A stretch of DNA of 64,000 nucleotides from Siphonodentalium dalli (GCA_032622095.1 CP136062.1:13605710-13669709); one strand, 5' to 3'. Numbered from the stretch's first letter, positions 11,060 to 22,340 are shown. Translations and numbers: made by a program. The notes: generated by a model not told the origin, from the sequence alone.

Positions 11060-11294
11060 CTTGAAAAATTTGTGTTATTTATTAATTGAAAAAAATCATT
11101 ATTTATATATACCCTCCAGTAAGAAACAGCTTCTTTGATTGGTCGGATAGCCTGGGAACATTTTATATGTTTACATCTCCACAAGAGAAACAAAGTTAAA
11201 TGTTCTGTCATCTCTCACTGGACTGCTTTACTCATGACGTCATTTACGTTGAATCTCATTGCGGAGAGCTAGACCAAGTCTGAGCCTAACATTT

Positions 11295-11384
11295 GCAGAA
11301 TGAGGTCAGAGGGTGAATTTAGTGATGCTATCCTTCATGGCAAGCAAGCATCGCCAAATTCAACCTCTGGGGACCTCATTCTGC
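11295..11384. repeat. family B palindromic MITE copy
   Basis: Palindrome from GCAGAATGAGGTC to GGACCTCATTCTGC, with 'gggtgaattt'/'aaattcaacc' arms and a short loop near 11338. Confidence 0.85.
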
Positions 11385-11430
11385 TTAGGCCTTTTCTTCT
11401 GGGAAGTATCTATAGTCTCATATTAAATAG

Positions 11431-11575
11431 AGGATCTCAAACGAGTTACTATTTTATACGGAATTTATCAACCGAGTTCACTAAATTCGATTTGAGCCGA
11501 GGTTTATCGAGGCTCAAATAGAATTTAGTGGACGAGGTTGATAAATTACGTATAAAATAGAATGAGTTTGAGATA
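11431..11575. repeat. 145-bp foldback hairpin
   Basis: The arms TTTATACGGAATTTATCAAC and TTGATAAATTACGTATAAAA, plus ACTAAATTCGATTTGAG and CTCAAATAGAATTTAGTG, pair around 'ccgaggtttatcgagg'. It interrupts a dispersed repeat whose uninterrupted copy lies at 39436-39600. Confidence 0.8.
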
Positions 11576-11901
11576 CTTTTTATCACATGATCGCTAAAAT
11601 TTTATCGAAAAGAACAATAAATTAACTGCAGCCAGCAAACTGTGGCCCAAAGAGCAGCGTGACGTCATTGCACGCGACGATATTACACGTGTCTATTACG
11701 CTCGAATATTACATAGGAAAATAGTGCTAATCATGTGATAAAATTGTTTTTAGTTACATTTTTCCTTCTGTCGAGTATCTATATCCCCTAATTTGCAGAA
11801 GATAAAATGCATTATCTAGGAGACTGATGGGTGAACATAACCAACTTCAACTGGGGAGCTTCAATCTGATCCTAGATCTGCCATAGCAGTTGAGAGCCTA
11901 A

Positions 11902-11994
11902 GCAGAATGAGGTGACCAGAGGGTTAATTTGGTGATGCTAGCGCACTATGCAGGATAGCGTCACTAAATTCACCCTCTGGGGACCTCATTCTGC
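11902..11994. repeat. family B palindromic MITE copy
   Basis: Palindrome GCAGAATGAGGTGACCAGAG ... CTCTGGGGACCTCATTCTGC. The arms are about 40 bp around the 'gctagcgcac' region. Confidence 0.88.
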
Positions 11995-12254
11995 AAATGT
12001 CAAACACACTACTGTGATTTTAGTGGTATGTTGTGACATTGATGACTGGAAGTTTATGTTCAACCGAGTCACTGAGCTGTAAAATTGTGGAACATAAAAC
12101 TTGATCTGTATTGTTTGGAATTTAATGTACCAAATAACAATATCATTCCATTTAAGCCATTAAAATAAAATATGTGTGTTCTCAGGTAATTATAATTAGA
12201 TCTCAATTTTGAGATTTTAATGCTACTTAATCAACGGATTGGTTAAAGAGATAC

Positions 12255-12514
12255 CTTCTGTTCTCTCATCATTATTTCCATCCTCTTCATTTAAACTGTT
12301 TTCTGGCTCCTTGGAGTTTGAAACAGCAATCAGTGGTTCAATGGGGTGTGTTGATAACAGCTTTACTGCAGTAATTTCCAGGTCGTCGCCTTCATTGCTC
12401 ACAGAGTTGGAAACTGTAACGCTTTCTGAACCTGAATTTAAGCTGGGATGTACATTCTGAAAGTTTTCACTTAGCTGCCTCGTTCTCTCCAGATTTAAAT
12501 CAATAGTTTCAGAT
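12255..12514 (-). CDS. kinase gene exon 9 (acidic Ser/Asn-rich tail)
   Basis: A strong acceptor (TTCTTATTTCAG) lies at 12515 and the donor is GTATCT after CAGAAG. The exon begins with one nucleotide completing the Ile codon left by exon 8. It encodes residues 408-493, starting SETIDLNLERTRQLSENFQN and continuing with acidic, Ser/Asn/Glu-rich sequence (SNEGDDLEITAVKLLSTHP, LNEEDGNNDERTE). It ends with one nucleotide used by exon 10. It has no cysteine or obvious domain and reads as a flexible linker or regulatory tail. Both neighbouring junctions are in phase, and the other two frames are closed near the start, which fixes the frame. Confidence 0.82.
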
Positions 12515-12539
12515 CTGAAATAAGAACAAACAGACCTTT

Positions 12540-13110
12540 CCGTAAGAAAAACACACAACAAGGGGAACTATTTTCTTCTCGCAATTCAGGGTGCAAGTTT
12601 CACAGGTGGTTTTTCTCAGACAAAGTGTCATTATGGGATCTCCATAATTAAATTAAATGGACAAAATTTGGTAAGAGGTATCTCAAAATAATAATGACAG
12701 TTTTTATACGACTCATAACCAATTACTTGTTATGATATGTTTTTTAAGCATTACAATATTATCAATATCCCAGTCATTTGTACAAGCCAACCAATGAACC
12801 GACTGCATACATTAATTATACTGGAAACAGGCGCTGCTCTATTTTGACATGACAAGCTGATTAGTACTCATTTAACGCATGAGCGTTGCAAACCAGTATG
12901 AGTGACCTTGCTCAAGGCACGAGATTAGAACAGATGAAAATCCAACATTTGCACGAGCTCAGATCAGCCAAGCCACTGTTATGTGAAACTCACACCGGAG
13001 GACTGCAGACTCATATTGTGTGTTGACAGCAACGACAAGTCTGACATGCGGAAGATTTCGGAAAAATTTGTCGATGAATTAACAGCAAGCGCACATGGCT
13101 ATAAGCATTC
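12540..13110. other. intron with dispersed repeat (paired with 13670-13810)
   Basis: The stretch 12545-12670 ('ctcgcaattca', 'gtttcacaggtggtttttctcagacaaa', 'ccattatgg') recurs at 13690-13805 and in part at 38115-38180, always near an AT-rich end. No exon seen. Confidence 0.5.
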
Positions 13111-13114
13111 AGTT

Positions 13115-13655
13115 GAGAAGACATTGTTAGAAATGTACGTTAGAAATGTACTTTAGAAATGTATGTTAGAAATGTACGTTAGAAATGTACATTAGAAATG
13201 TACGTTAGAAATGTACTTCAGAAATGTAAGTTAGAAATGTATGTTAGAAATGTATGTTAGAAATGTATATTAGAAATGTATGTTAGAAATGTATGTTAGA
13301 AATATACGTTAGAAATACATGTTACAAATGTACATTATAAATGTACGTTAGAAATGTACATTAGAAATGTATGTTAGAACTGTATGTTAGAAATATATGT
13401 TACATATATACGTTAGAAATGCATGTTAGAAATGTACGTTATAGTAATGTACGTTAGAAATGTATGTTAGAATGTATGTTAGAAATGTATGTTAGAAATG
13501 TACGCTAGAAATGTAACATTAGAAATGTATATTAGAAATGCATGTTAGAAATGTACATTAGAAATGTACATTAGAAATGTATGTTAGAATTGTATATTAG
13601 AAATGTATGTTAGAAAAGTACGTTAGAAATGTACGTTAGAAATGTATGTTAGAAA
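13115..13655. repeat. 13-bp minisatellite, about 40 degenerate copies
   Basis: Head-to-tail TTAGAAATGTACG with frequent changes at the last three bases (ACG/ATG/ACA/ATA) and a few length variants. It lies in intron 8 of the kinase gene. Confidence 0.95.
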
Positions 13656-13669
13656 TGACCTGTGGTTTA

Positions 13670-14640
13670 GAATACATAAGAAAAACATAGTAAGACAAAC
13701 TATTTTCCTCTCGCAATTCAGTGTATGGGTGCAAGTTTCATGGGTGGTTTTTCTCAGACAAAACTGGACAAAATGCCATTATGGATCCCCTTAATTAAAT
13801 GGACATGGCATGTTCGAACCACAAAACTATGTATAAATAAAAGGTCGCCGACCAAGTGTCCCCGAAAAGGTAGCTTTTTAGTAAGGATAGCTTTTTTTTA
13901 ACTATCAAAATTCATTGGACCGTGACCAAATTCAAACCTAGCCTTTGTCTTCTGAAACCAAATATCACGAGATACAGTTGAATTTAAAAACAATCAGATA
14001 ACTAAAAGTAAAGTTATCAACCGGAAACCAAAATAATGGGCAAATTCTAAGTCAACAAGGACCATAACTCGAGCAAAACTTGACCTGTATTTGGAGCTGA
14101 TATCCTCACATTCCAAATTTGGTTCAGATCCGATCACACAAATTAAAGTTATCATCCAGAAACCTCAACACGACAAATTTCTAAGTCCAAAAAGGGCCAT
14201 AACTGAGCTAAAAATGGGTGGACCAAACCCATATTCAAACTTGACGTGTGTTTTGAGCTGATAAACTAACATACCAAATTTGGTTTTGATCTGATAGACA
14301 AAAATAAAGTTCTCATCCGGAAATTTTTAACCCAGTGGCCAGTGACCTCATTTGAACAAATCTGAACCCCAGTCACCCGAGGACCGTTCAGACCAAATAT
14401 GACCCCATTTGGCCCGATGGTACTGGAGAAGAAGTTGTTTAAGAATTATGATGGAGGGAAAGAGTTAAGGTCTAGTAACCTAATTTGCACAAATCAGAAT
14501 GTGAGCCACCGCCAACTAGGGAACATCCACACCAAATATGAACCTATTCGGTCTTATGGTTCTGGAGAAGACGATTCTTGACAGATAGATGACGGAGGAG
14601 GAGTGATGACTATAGCTCCACCAATATAGTCAGTAAAGAA
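13670..14640. other. intronic dispersed spacer repeats
   Basis: 13690-13805 duplicates 12545-12670. From 13900 on there are several loosely tandem segments built around 'ccataactc', 'caaacttgacctgt', 'ccaaatttggtt' and 'tcatccggaaa'. The same phrases occur at 24.5-25.3 and 26.2-26.5 kb. No gene recognised. Confidence 0.55.
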
Positions 14641-14727
14641 GCAATATACTTTAAACATGCTGTTGAGACATATTTATGAGAGATAAGTCACTTATCTCTG
14701 GGTCAAAAATAACATTTTCAATAGATC

Positions 14728-15097
14728 TACCATGTAGTTCAGTGTGTAACGTATCTTTGACGGGAATATAACATTTTCAATAGAAAATACATATTCCCTA
14801 ATAAGATACTTACACACTGAACTCACATGTCCCTCCCAATATACATAATATATACATACATACATAACATAATATACATAATATATACATAATATATACA
14901 TAATATATACATATATACATAACGAGTGGACAAATGACCTTGACCTGCTACGTCATAATAATAATGATTCAAAAGGTACTTAAGCTATTTCGTACCAAAA
15001 TAATAAATTTTAAACGGATCTCATAGAATCCTTTCTTGTGAATAAAGATGAATATACCATGTAGTTCAGTGTGTAACGTATCTTTGACGGGAATATA
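14728..15097. repeat. identical 43-bp direct repeat plus an inverted copy
   Basis: The 43 bp at 14728-14770 are identical to 15055-15097 (core CATGTAGTTCAGTGTGTAAC). A diverged inverted copy at about 14785-14825 forms a roughly 100-bp hairpin with the first. The 15055-15097 copy forms the end of a 69-codon minus-strand open frame at 15057-15262. That frame cannot be joined in phase to exon 8 or exon 9. Confidence 0.8.
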
Positions 15098-15294
15098 GGG
15101 AGAAGTGGCACAATTTAGGGAGAAGATGTCTCCCAAGTCACCCAGGGTTCTAGCGGCACTGTTTTCTGGATGTGGATGTTGGAAACCACTCATTTGCTGA
15201 TTGGTAGAAAATAACTGCTGATAATTATCTGATTGACATATGAAATGGTCTGAGTGATGCAAGTGTCCTACAACGATTTCTCATATCTGTGTTT

Positions 15295-15447
15295 ATTACT
15301 CACATATTGATACTTGTTTCTATTGATACTGGTATAGGCCCAGTTATTACTCACATATTGACACTTGTTTCTGTTGATACTGGTATAGGCCCAGTTATTA
15401 CTCACGTATTTATATTGTTGATACTGGTATAGGCCCAGGAGGCCCAT
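15295..15447 (-). repeat. three 51-bp duplications of the exon 8 3' end with donor site
   Basis: Units start at 15295, 15346 and 15397. Each contains, on the minus strand, sequence like the last 20-odd bases of exon 8 (ACAAGTATCAATAT) followed by an intact GTGAGTAATA donor. The third is the most decayed. Two partial copies of the exon 8 5' part ('gagaaatc' after CACAG) also occur at 15266-15294 and 15470-15497. Together they form a local patchwork of exon 8 fragments inside intron 8. Confidence 0.85.
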
Positions 15448-15507
15448 TAACCATCATTCGATAAATGCGTCCTACCAAGATTTCTCATGACTGTGCCTAT
15501 TACTCAC

Positions 15508-15627
15508 ATATTGATACTTGCTTCTGTTGAAACTGGTATGAAGCTGGGAATCGTTTCAGGTCCATTAGGGTTCGGCCTATTATCTGATGCATGCGTCAAA
15601 CCAAGATTTCTCATGTCTGTGTTCAGT
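15508..15627 (-). CDS. kinase gene exon 8 (Pro/Asn-rich tail)
   Basis: A strong acceptor, TTTATTTGCAG, precedes 15627. The exon ends at AATAT before a consensus donor GTGAGT. One nucleotide completes the codon from exon 7, 39 codons follow, and two nucleotides are left for exon 9, so both junctions are in phase. Residues 368-406 begin LNTDMRNLGLTHASDNRPNP and end with IPSFIPVSTEASIN. No domain recognised. A nearer AG (in CACAGAC) would break the frame. Pieces of this exon and its donor are duplicated at 15266-15497. Confidence 0.72.
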
Positions 15628-15696
15628 CTGCAAATAAATTATCCTCCACAAATTATTGGTTAAAATTTGTCACATGACATAACTATTCCATCTAAG

Positions 15697-16076
15697 TTTA
15701 AAGACATATATTATGTACTTGTTCGGGTGCGTGAAACTGATCAGTTGGTGTTCATGCGCTACGCCAACTGGAGGAAATACCATTCTACTAACATCGCCAA
15801 AAATCTGAAGCAAATCGACCGTACCACTCCATCGAAAAATCGTCTGAACCACGCTCAATTGTAAATATTTACTACTCAAATCGGACGCTTCTATCAGTGA
15901 TAAACTAATGAAAACGATTTGGTCATCGGCAGTCACTGCATTTAATTAGTATATAAGAATGACGACGTGAGTTGTCAATTTAGATATATATTTCTAAAAT
16001 TAACTATACTTTGAACAAGATTATTCTCCATTTATATTTGATCACCCTACCGGAGTGTTTCACATCACTTTTCTAT
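15697..16076 (+). repeat. dispersed element, inverted partner of 6464-6838
   Basis: About 380 bp alignable by eye to the reverse complement of 6464-6838, including TTGTTCGGGTGCGTGAAAC and the end GGAGTGTTTCACATCACTTT. It carries a short ORF (15667-15864) of no recognisable family. Confidence 0.75.
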
Positions 16077-16374
16077 ACTGAATGGATTCTCCCATTCGGT
16101 TATAACAGAACACAGTGGAATAGTCCATTATTCATTTAGAGGGGTTTCAGGTAATAACAGCAGCCGACAGACAGAAAATCAGATAATACAAGAGCAGAAT
16201 TAATGATATCAATCGGTGGGAAATGTTTCCTAAGGTCTTTTGGGCATTATGGATAAACAGAAACAATTATTTGTATACGTTTTCGTTTCTAAGACCAACA
16301 TGATAATTACAATATTATTTAACAATTTGTAAAGTTACCAGAAGGAGAAGTCTTAGGACTTGTTCCGTTGAATA

Positions 16375-16376
16375 TC

Positions 16377-16431
<55 letters not shown>
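16375..16431. repeat. (ATG)n microsatellite, about 19 copies
   Basis: An uninterrupted trinucleotide run. Confidence 0.98.
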
Positions 16432-16433
<2 letters not shown>

Positions 16434-16794
16434 GCAAAATTGAAACGACTAGGGTATTTTGTAGTCGACTAGTCAACACCTACTATATATATAGAACAAT
16501 CAAAATCCCATACAGCTAGGATTATCAAAGTATTTTCTTTGACATCGAGGATCTGCCCATGTCACTGTGTTAGGTACGGGATTTTGAACCGCTATTTGTC
16601 ATCATAAATTTATTAAATCATGCATATTTATCATTATATTTATTGATGTTGACAGCCTATAGTGACAGATAAGTAGCATGAACATCACTCATATCATATA
16701 ATATTGGGGTAAACTTCAGCGTTGAAGTTATGTTATGTTCACGTATGATGGCGGCAAAGTAATGGTCATAAATCTATTATATATTTTGGAAGAT

Positions 16795-17385
16795 CTGTGT
16801 GTCTGTCTGTCTGTCTGTGTGTTCGCGATGAACTCGAAAACGACCCACCCGATTTCAATGAAACTTGGTATGTGAGGGTATTTTCGGCCGGGGACGAACA
16901 TAGGCATATTAATTTGTCCGTGCGACGTCACCTTGACCTTGAAATCGGGTCATTCCAAGGTCAAATGCCCAAATATCACGGGATTTCGATGAAACTTGGT
17001 ATGTGGGGGTACTTTCGTATGGGGAGTCTCATAAGCATATTCCTTTGCCCGTGCGACGTGACCTTGACCTTGAAATCGGGTCAATTCAAGGTCAAATCGC
17101 CAATTTTGATGGGATTTCGACGAAATTTTATACATAGGGTTACTTTTGTCCACTGGGTGTTTTGGACGGGTCAAATCGTGACCCCGACCTGACCTTGACC
17201 TTCAAAATGATCAATTCAAGGTCAAATCGCGTAAAACCGGATGGATTTCGACGGGTACTTTTGTCGGGTACTTTTGTTCGGGCAGTGTTTTTGACGGGTC
17301 AAATCGTGACCCCACTTGACCTTGGCCTTCAAAATAGACAATTCAAGGTCAAAGCCCGGACGAAGTCGGGTCACCTTCTAGTACT
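16795..17385. repeat. degenerate tandem repeat of about 132 bp, four to five units
   Basis: Starts in a (GTCT)n tract. Units are marked by 'gatttcratgaaacttgg' at about 16851 and 16984, and by weaker forms near 17115 and 17244. Each is followed by 'gaccttgaccttga' and 'ttcaaggtcaaa'. The ORFs through it are incidental. Confidence 0.75.
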
Positions 17386-17504
17386 ATATATAGAGAGACA
17401 CTTAAAAATAGCTGGATGCAACAAGCTTCTAAACTTCTGGTGCATGCGCAGTTAATTATTTCCTCTGATGTCATCACAACTGCGCATGTATATGGACTCT
17501 ATGT
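17386..17504. other. short spacer
   Basis: Contains 'atgcgcagttaatta' and 'actgcgcatgt' as an imperfect inverted pair (about 17443-17488). Nothing else recognised. Confidence 0.35.
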
Positions 17505-18050
17505 GTTAATTACAGGTGTGACATTTTACGTAACATTGAGTGAACTATTCCACTATACCCGTTTAACCGTTGGTCTATACTTTAGGGGTGTGTGGGTTAT
17601 ATGACAATGAGTCAATGACATGATTAGAAATCTGACTGATATATTGGCATATTCCAGCACAATATAAACCTAAATATACCAGCGCCCAGTTAGGAGTGAA
17701 GTGAACAAGTCGGAATCTGTTTAATCTTGTATCAGTCACCGCGTTGTCAAGACAACATATCTATTGCAACGTTGGATGTAGTCCATTTTTCACATGATAA
17801 TATCACAACTGTAACATTTTATGCAATGTTCAGCAAGCTATTCCACTCTACCATGTAACTGTTGGTTTATACTTTAGGGGTGTGTGGTTTGTATGACAAT
17901 GGGTCAATGACTTGATTAGAAATCTGACTGAGAACCCTAGGCTATCCAGCGCCCAGTCAGGAGTGAGTGTCAGTGAACATGTGGTCACGTTGAAATTGGT
18001 TTGATCTTGTATCAGCCACCACGTCGTTAAAACAATCATAACATCAGACA
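17505..18050. repeat. diverged direct duplication, period about 290 bp
   Basis: Blocks at about 17515-17755 ('ctttaggggtgtgtgg', 'gatttagaaatctgactga'-like, 'ccagcgcccagt', 'ttgtatcagtcacc') recur in the same order at about 17805-18040. A further 'ccagcgcccagtc' occurs at 7429. Confidence 0.7.
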
Positions 18051-18363
18051 AAGATTGTCATAGATCTAGGATGCCGCAATTTGAATATGTCAACATGTAA
18101 AGTAGCTCGCAGCTGATGCGACTTATAGCTGAACGGTGATTGTCCCAAAGAAACAACAAAGATGTCCCGCTATTCTAGGGCTTCACGGTTTTTCGGTATT
18201 GTCATACCGCGGTTTTATTTTTAATACTGTGTAGTCGGTATTGGATTTCTTGAATAGTCGGTATTCCGCTGCACACTATATTTTCTTCTTTTAGTCGGTT
18301 TTACGACAGCAAATTTCAATAAAATACATATTCTGAGGCACTAACGCGTGCCTGTAAGTAATG

Positions 18364-18500
18364 AACGAGAACTAGCGAGACGAAACGAGAACCAGCGAGA
18401 TGAAACGAGAACCAGCGAGATGAAACGAGAACCAGCGAGATGAAACGAGAACCAGCGAGATGAAACGAGAACCAGCGAGATGAAACGAGAACCAGCGAGA
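18364..18500. repeat. 20-bp minisatellite, about seven copies
   Basis: The unit GAAACGAGAACCAGCGAGAT has an exact 20-bp period with the ends slightly altered. Because 20 is not a multiple of three, the ORFs across it are incidental. Confidence 0.95.
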
Positions 18501-19480
18501 CAAGATGATAACCAGCCAGTTGCGTAACTGCAGCAAATTATCACGTTGTGCCAACACGTTGTACGCTGATGGATGTGTGTTTATAGTCGTCTCATATGCA
18601 GCTCAAATTAGTGTACACAAAGCAATAATTAGACCATGGTCGCCATCCATACAATTACGAAATGTAAACTATACTCTCCCCATTGTTTCCGTGCTAATGT
18701 TTATCCACCATCGAGACACCATGGATAAATACGTATTGCTTGGGGACCTTTTTAGTATAATCTCGACTTAAATCCCCTCATTGTATATGTGACCCGCCAT
18801 ATCAAATCCAGTCGGCCACCGTTGAGAATGGCCACCTGTCTTTACCGGCCGTATTGGCGATGTACGGACTGATTTTATTATATAAATGAACTGTCGTGAG
18901 CGGCCACCTGTCAAACGCGACCGACGAGTGGTATAAGTGGACAAAAATAGAAAAATATACCCTTAATGTGCGGCCACTTTATTGTCCAAAAGTAAATATT
19001 TCGATAGTTTTCAAAAGAAACCATTGTAAACAGGTAAAGTCGACTTCCGGTTATAGCAGAACATCTCATCAATATTCATGAGATGATTCGCTGTGCTCAG
19101 GCTTCATGGAAGCCCCTGTTGTGAGCCTTGTTATAAAGAAACCTATCGCTTGGTTAATTAAATGCATGTGTCATCGAATGTCTGGCGATAAACAATGAAT
19201 GAGGTGGCTATTCAATTAGAATGTATGAATGGAAGCCACTTGCCATGGGTTATGTTAAGAAAAGAAGGTTTATATAAACAAAGAACTGTTGTGTTTGGGT
19301 CGTTAGTGTGGATTACATATTCACACTTAATTTAGTATGCCTGATTGTTTTGAGCAAATACGCTTGTGCAATTGGCTTTCTCTCTGGAATATAAATAAGA
19401 GGGGGGGGGGATAAATATTTCAATCAGTATTTATACTTGATCTTGTGCTCTGTTCGTGGTGATATCGTAATTTAGTGAAA

Positions 19481-22086
19481 ATGTATAGTGTTGCAACTCC
19501 TTCCAAGAAACGTAAGATTCTTACTTTGGAAGAACGTATTAAAGTTTTAGATCGTTCTGAACATGGTGACAGTTCTAGAAAAATTGCTATAGACTTCGGT
19601 GTTGGTAAAACACAAATTCAGTCCATTGTGAAGGACAAGGATATGATCAAACACGAGTGGGAGAATGGTCATCAGGCGAATCGAAAGTATCTAAAGCCTA
19701 GGCGAACAACATACGGCGACCTCAACGAGCGAGTTTGGAAGTGGTTTTGTGTTGCGCGCAGCAAAAATGTCCCCATGTCCGGTCCACTGATACAGAATGC
19801 TGCCATCAAAGCATCCCTTGAGATGAATCATGATGATTTCACAGCTTCGAACAGCTGGTTGGAGAGTTTCCGGAATCATTATAACATTACATGGTCTGTT
19901 TTAAGTGGGGAAGGGGCGGCTGTTAACGAAACCACAGTCGACGAGTGGAAACAACGCCTTCCATCAATCACTGCTGGATATGACCCAAAAGATATTTTCA
20001 ATGCTGACGAGATGGGCCTATTCTACAGAGGACTACCAAATCGTTCGCTTGTTCACAAAGCTACCGATAGTAAGAAAGGTATTAAGCAAGCCAAAGAACG
20101 GTTGACAGTGCTTCTTGCTTGTAATTAGGGTCCTGCGAATATTCGATATTCAATTCGAGATTTGATTCGAAAGTCAAATTCGATTCGAATTCGAGTCGAA
20201 ATTGCCAACTCGAAATTTCGAATATACACTGATGGAAAAGTAGGCTGTTTACGGACAAGTACACACATCGATCTTAGCTGTTTTTGTGTCACTTAATTAC
20301 AGAAAATGATGTATATATGCACCTTATAATTCTTATTGTACATCGCGATTATATATATTAAATATAAGTATAACCAGCAATTAGCCACTATAGGACTACT
20401 AAATACGCCTGAATTCTAACTTTGAACATGATAGCCAAAAGCTCGGAGATCACCGATGGACCGACAACGCGCGTGAATAATAATAGCTATGAGACTGAGC
20501 AACCGCTATAGCGTTATCTGCCGTCTATCCGTCTCATATTCTGCATTATGTAGTATAGCTGAGAATTTAAACAACACGTGTTCCCGGCATCGGAGCGTTC
20601 TTTGACACTTGACAAAATGTCGTCGTTATCATGGTTATCTTAAACGTGAGATGAATGCAACCTGGTGTATAAATCGCAGGCATCTGGGACATTGACCCAT
20701 CTATGGAATCATCTGTCCAAGAAGCATCCAGCACTACATAATCAGGCTACCCTGCGACTGTTGTTGCATCTTCAAGTTTATAACAACGGGTGATTCCGAA
20801 TGTCGATTTGAAATTTTGCATGTACATGCAAACTGTACAAATTTCGCGTGATTTTAGTTCTGATAATCCGTTTAGTGGTTATATATTTATCGTCGTGACG
20901 GCCGCATAGACGTTTTTTTTAAATCTGCCTTTTTTTGTCGACAATTATCATTTGAAGTTAATAGTATTGCAAACGACGGTTCATCGCCACATAAGTTATG
21001 GTGGAACTTCGTGCATGTAGTTGATAGAACGTTTCACAAATCGTCTAATCGTTGACAAAACATGCCCAATTGAGAATGCAACACACAGATATGATTCGAT
21101 TCGATATTCGATTCGATTTCCAGAATTCGATTCGATATTCGATTCGATCAAAATCTCCAATTCGCAGGACTTGTAATTCAGTTGGAGAAAAACTGGACCC
21201 TGTAATCATAGGTAAATCGGCGAATCCGCGATGTTTCCGTGGTGTTCAAGTATCTTCTCTGGGAATTCAGTACCACGCAAACCAAAAGGCCTGGATGAAC
21301 GGAGACTTATTCTCGTCATGGTTGAAGAAGTTGAACAATAAAATGAAACGACAGAAACGGAATATTCTCATGTTCGTGGATAATTTTAGTGGCCATCCGA
21401 CTATTGAACTATCAAACATTAAGCTTGCATTTCTACCGGCAAACACAACATCCAAGCTCCAGCCATGTGACGCCGGTATTATTCAAGCCATGAAGCTGAA
21501 GTACAGAGGAGCAATGCTCAGTCACATCGTAACCAAAATTGACGAGATAGACACTGCCAGCGAAATTGTCAAATCCATTGACGTGTTAAAGGCAATCATG
21601 TGGGTGAAACAAGCATGGGGAAGTGTAAAAGAATCAACAATTCAAAAGTGTTATGAGAAATGTGGGTTCAATGTGAAGTGTGATGCCGAGAATGACGACG
21701 TATGCGAAACGGACGAAAAATTCAAAGAAGTTCTGAATGGAATGACCATGGTAGAATACGCCGACATTGACAAGGACTTGCCACAATGTGACGACTCGTG
21801 TGACCCAAATTGGGAAGATAACATTCTGTTGGGCAAAGGGGAAGCAGTAGATGCCCTAGATAGTGATGAAGAGTGTGTTGGAGATAGCTGTTCGTTGGAT
21901 ATAAACATCCCATTGCACGGCGAAGTTCTCGAAATGTTAGAAAAACTGATATCGTACAGTATTCACCATGGTTTGGGAGATGTACTGCAGTTTGCAGCAT
22001 CTACTCAATCGGCTATAGAGAGTAAGCAATTAGATAATAAGTTGGCAAGTCAGTCAAAACTTGAAAGATTCTTTAGTTCAAAGTGA
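19481..22086 (+). pseudogene. pogo/Tigger transposase gene split by a 1.04-kb insertion
   Basis: Two coding blocks, 19481-20126 and 21179-22086, are in the same frame once the intervening element and one 8-bp target copy are ignored; together they total 517 codons plus stop. Block 1 has a basic start, a CENP-B-like HTH (LTLEERIKVLD, SSRKIAIDFGVGKTQIQSIV), a second DNA-binding domain (VPMSGPLIQNAAIKA) and FNADEMGLFYR with the first catalytic Asp. Block 2 has VGEKLDPVIIGK, MFVDNFSGH with the second Asp, and LQPCDAGIIQ with the third, about 30 residues later. All three catalytic residues are present and length is normal for the family. The start is the ATG at 19481. The only lesion I see is the insertion. 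Confidence 0.9.
20127..21170. mobile_element. hAT-like non-autonomous element inside the transposase
   Basis: Flanked by perfect 8-bp duplications TTGTAATT (20119-20126 and 21171-21178). The ends are short inverted repeats, GTCCTGCGAAT at 20130 and ATTCGCAGGAC ending 21170. Both subterminal regions are rich in ATTCGATTCGA-like motifs, which could be transposase-binding sites. The 1044-bp body has no long ORF. The perfect target copies and intact host frame suggest a young insertion. Confidence 0.9.
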
Positions 22087-22340
22087 TTGTACTTCGAATG
22101 GCATCAACGAATTGAACATGCAAACACTTTGAACTAAACTGAAACTGACTTGTTGTTTCTTGTATAAATGTCTATTGAATTTGTTGTTATTATTGTTAAT
22201 AACACCGGAGGCTGTGGCAGTCTTCCCAAGGAATCTGCTAAAAATTAGACTCTGGCCCACACCTGGCGTCGCCGGCCAACTGTCATTAACAACCATTTTT
22301 CCTTAGCAAAATGGGTGGTCCCTCATAACAGGTTTTACTG

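Larger units (their letters stand above)
18809..22340 (+). mobile_element. pogo/Tigger-like transposon with an interrupted transposase gene
   Basis: The transposase frame (19481-22086) defines the element. Its ends are probably CAGTCGGCCACCGTTGAG at 18809 and the complement of CAGTAAAACCTGTTATGAGG ending at 22340. Both resemble Tigger termini but match each other only in part. I could not see flanking TA dinucleotides, so the outer limits are tentative. The 28 bp just before 18815 ('gacccgccatatcaaatcc') recur inverted near 63650. Confidence 0.7.

Noticed and set aside
16797-17455. Plus-strand ORFs of 131 and 97 codons
   Set aside because: They run across a degenerate 132-bp tandem repeat and start in a (GTCT)n tract, with no protein family signal.
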